A stretch of DNA of 6,241 nt from Candidatus Glassbacteria bacterium RIFCSPLOWO2_12_FULL_58_11. Its GTDB lineage: Bacteria; Gemmatimonadota; Glassbacteria; GWA2-58-10. Under the pieces are notes generated by a model that did no database searches, was not told where the DNA came from, and saw only the letters and a list, made by a program, of their open reading frames with translations. The stretch lies in the NCBI GenBank assembly GCA_001780825.1, contig MFIX01000160.1, positions 1 through 6,241 on the forward strand, given 5' to 3'. The first letter of the stretch is position 1. Every line of letters starts with the position of its first letter. The position numbers and the translations under genes were made by a program. This document shows, piece by piece, positions 5,176 to 6,241 of the stretch.

Positions 5176-6241
5176 CTATTTTTTCAGCAGGTTGAGCACC
5201 GCCGAGCTCATGGCCAGCATGCCGGTTCGCAGGGCCGGCTCGGCCACCGGCAGGTAAAGCGCGGAATGCCAGCCCGGCCTGTCTTTGGGAGCTACCGAGG
5301 GGTCGCCGGTGCCGACGAAGAACATGAAAATCGGCACTTTTTCTTTCGTGCGGCCCAGCTCGCTGAAATCCTCTCCGCCGGTAGTCTTGTTGCGCAAAAG
5401 GACATTATAGGCGCCCAGAGCCGCCTGAAATGCTTTTACAGAAGTTTCCACCAGTGGAGGATCATTGTAGAGCGCCGGGAAAAACTCCTCGGTCCGGTTA
5501 TGGACTATCGGCAGGCGGTCCTCCGGGACATCGAGGGCCCGGGCCGTGTTCATGCAAATCCGCTCGATACCGGTCAGGAGCTGCTGACGGACCTGGTCGG
5601 TGAAAGAGCGCACCGTAAGCTGCAGCTCCACCTTGTCCGGGATAATATTGTGCTTGCTGCCGCCGTGGATCGAGCCGACAGTCACCACGCCGGTTTCTAC
5701 CGGATCGATTGTCCGGCTGACAAGGGTCTGAAGATTGTTGATCACCTCGGCCGATACCACAATGGGATCGCGGCCCTTGTGCGGCTGGGCCCCGTGGGAG
5801 CCCACTCCGCGGATCGTGATATCGATCATGTCAATATTGGCCATGGCCCACCCCGGACAATAGCCGATCTTACCCGCATCAATTGTCGGGTCGCCGTGCT
5901 GCGCCAGACAGTAGTCCGGCACGGGCCAGCGCTGGTAGAGGCCATCCGCCAGCAAGGCCCGAGCGCCGCCGCCCCGCTCCTCATCCGGCTGGCCGATCAG
6001 GACCAGGGTCCCTTTCCAGCGGTCTTTCAGGGACACGAGCACCTGGGCCGTGCCGAGCAGCGTGGTGACATGCATGTCGTGGCCGCAAGCATGCATCACC
6101 GGCGCTTCCTCGCCGTTAAGGTCTGTCATGCGCACAGTGCTGGCATAGGGCGCGCCGGTCTTTTCCTCGACCGGCAAGGCATCCAGGTCGGTCCGGACCA
6201 GCACTGTCGGGCCATTACCGTTCATGAGCACCGCCACCACG
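5176..6241 (-). CDS. M20D-family amidohydrolase (HipO/AmiA-like), N-terminus outside window
   Basis: The frame is open to the right edge, with 354 complete codons visible. Family members are usually about 380-430 residues, so the first tens of residues, including any signal peptide, are missing; the GTG at 6240 lies inside the fold and is not a start. Numbering from that codon, the metal-site motifs are all present: VRTDLDALPVEE (15-26), HACGHDMH (50-57, with C52 and H54), PDEERGGG (85-92, with catalytic/metal E87-E88), H115 in AQHGD, and H325 in GWHSALY. GSHGAQPH (147-154) marks the inserted dimerisation domain, and GGEDFSEL precedes the last metal ligand. M20D enzymes remove acyl groups from N-acyl amino acids or related amides with two divalent metals; examples are hippurate hydrolase, indole-acetyl-amino-acid hydrolases and N-acetyl-diaminopimelate deacetylase. 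The substrate cannot be told from sequence. It is the first visible gene of the minus-strand cluster, ending in TAG 27 bp before the MBL-fold gene; its promoter is not in view. Confidence 0.93.
   Translation of the reverse strand, partial: VVAVLMNGNGPTVLVRTDLDALPVEEKTGAPYASTVRMTDLNGEEAPVMHACGHDMHVTTLLGTAQVLVSLKDRWKGTLVLIGQPDEERGGGARALLADGLYQRWPVPDYCLAQHGDPTIDAGKIGYCPGWAMANIDMIDITIRGVGSHGAQPHKGRDPIVVSAEVINNLQTLVSRTIDPVETGVVTVGSIHGGSKHNIIPDKVELQLTVRSFTDQVRQQLLTGIERICMNTARALDVPEDRLPIVHNRTEEFFPALYNDPPLVETSVKAFQAALGAYNVLLRNKTTGGEDFSELGRTKEKVPIFMFFVGTGDPSVAPKDRPGWHSALYLPVAEPALRTGMLAMSSAVLNLLKK

Overview
The window comes from a GC-rich bacterial chromosome. Cell-envelope signals are prominent: two Sec-type signal peptides and one lipoprotein signal. 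Shine-Dalgarno sequences are used, and one gene has a TTG start behind a near-perfect SD. No taxonomic marker is present. The mix of genes (a large secreted glycoside-hydrolase-like protein, a DUF1961/YesU-like protein, an M20D amidohydrolase and an envelope-anchored nuclease) would fit an uncultured polysaccharide-degrading Gram-negative-type bacterium, for example of the FCB or PVC groups, but that is a guess.

Left part (1-2690): two divergent genes for secreted, probably carbohydrate-active proteins. The minus-strand gene (1-327) is cut by the window edge; it has a signal peptide followed by the start of a DUF1961/YesU-like domain. The plus-strand gene (495-2690) encodes a 731-residue exported protein with the layout of a retaining glycoside hydrolase: beta-sandwich, TIM barrel, C-terminal beta-sandwich. 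The 167-bp gap between them holds two back-to-back sigma70-like promoters whose -35 boxes overlap in one near-palindromic heptamer.

Middle (2691-3767): a stem-loop follows the hydrolase stop, then a PhzF-family epimerase/isomerase gene on the plus strand. The 202-bp gap between PhzF and the convergent nuclease gene contains the most striking object in the window. A 93-nt stretch (3647-3739) folds on paper into a complete four-way junction: an outer 10-bp stem enclosing three hairpins, with no unpaired base at the junction.

Right part (3768-6241): a tightly packed minus-strand cluster, probably one operon, read from right to left. It encodes an M20D amidohydrolase (N-terminus outside the window), then after 27 bp a metallo-beta-lactamase-fold hydrolase with a TTG start, then a thermonuclease-type lipoprotein. 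The operon promoter lies beyond the right edge.

No tRNA, rRNA, CRISPR array, transposase or attachment site was recognised. No gene-free stretch exceeds 300 bp. The strongest candidates for something undescribed are the cloverleaf element and the unassigned glycoside-hydrolase-like family.
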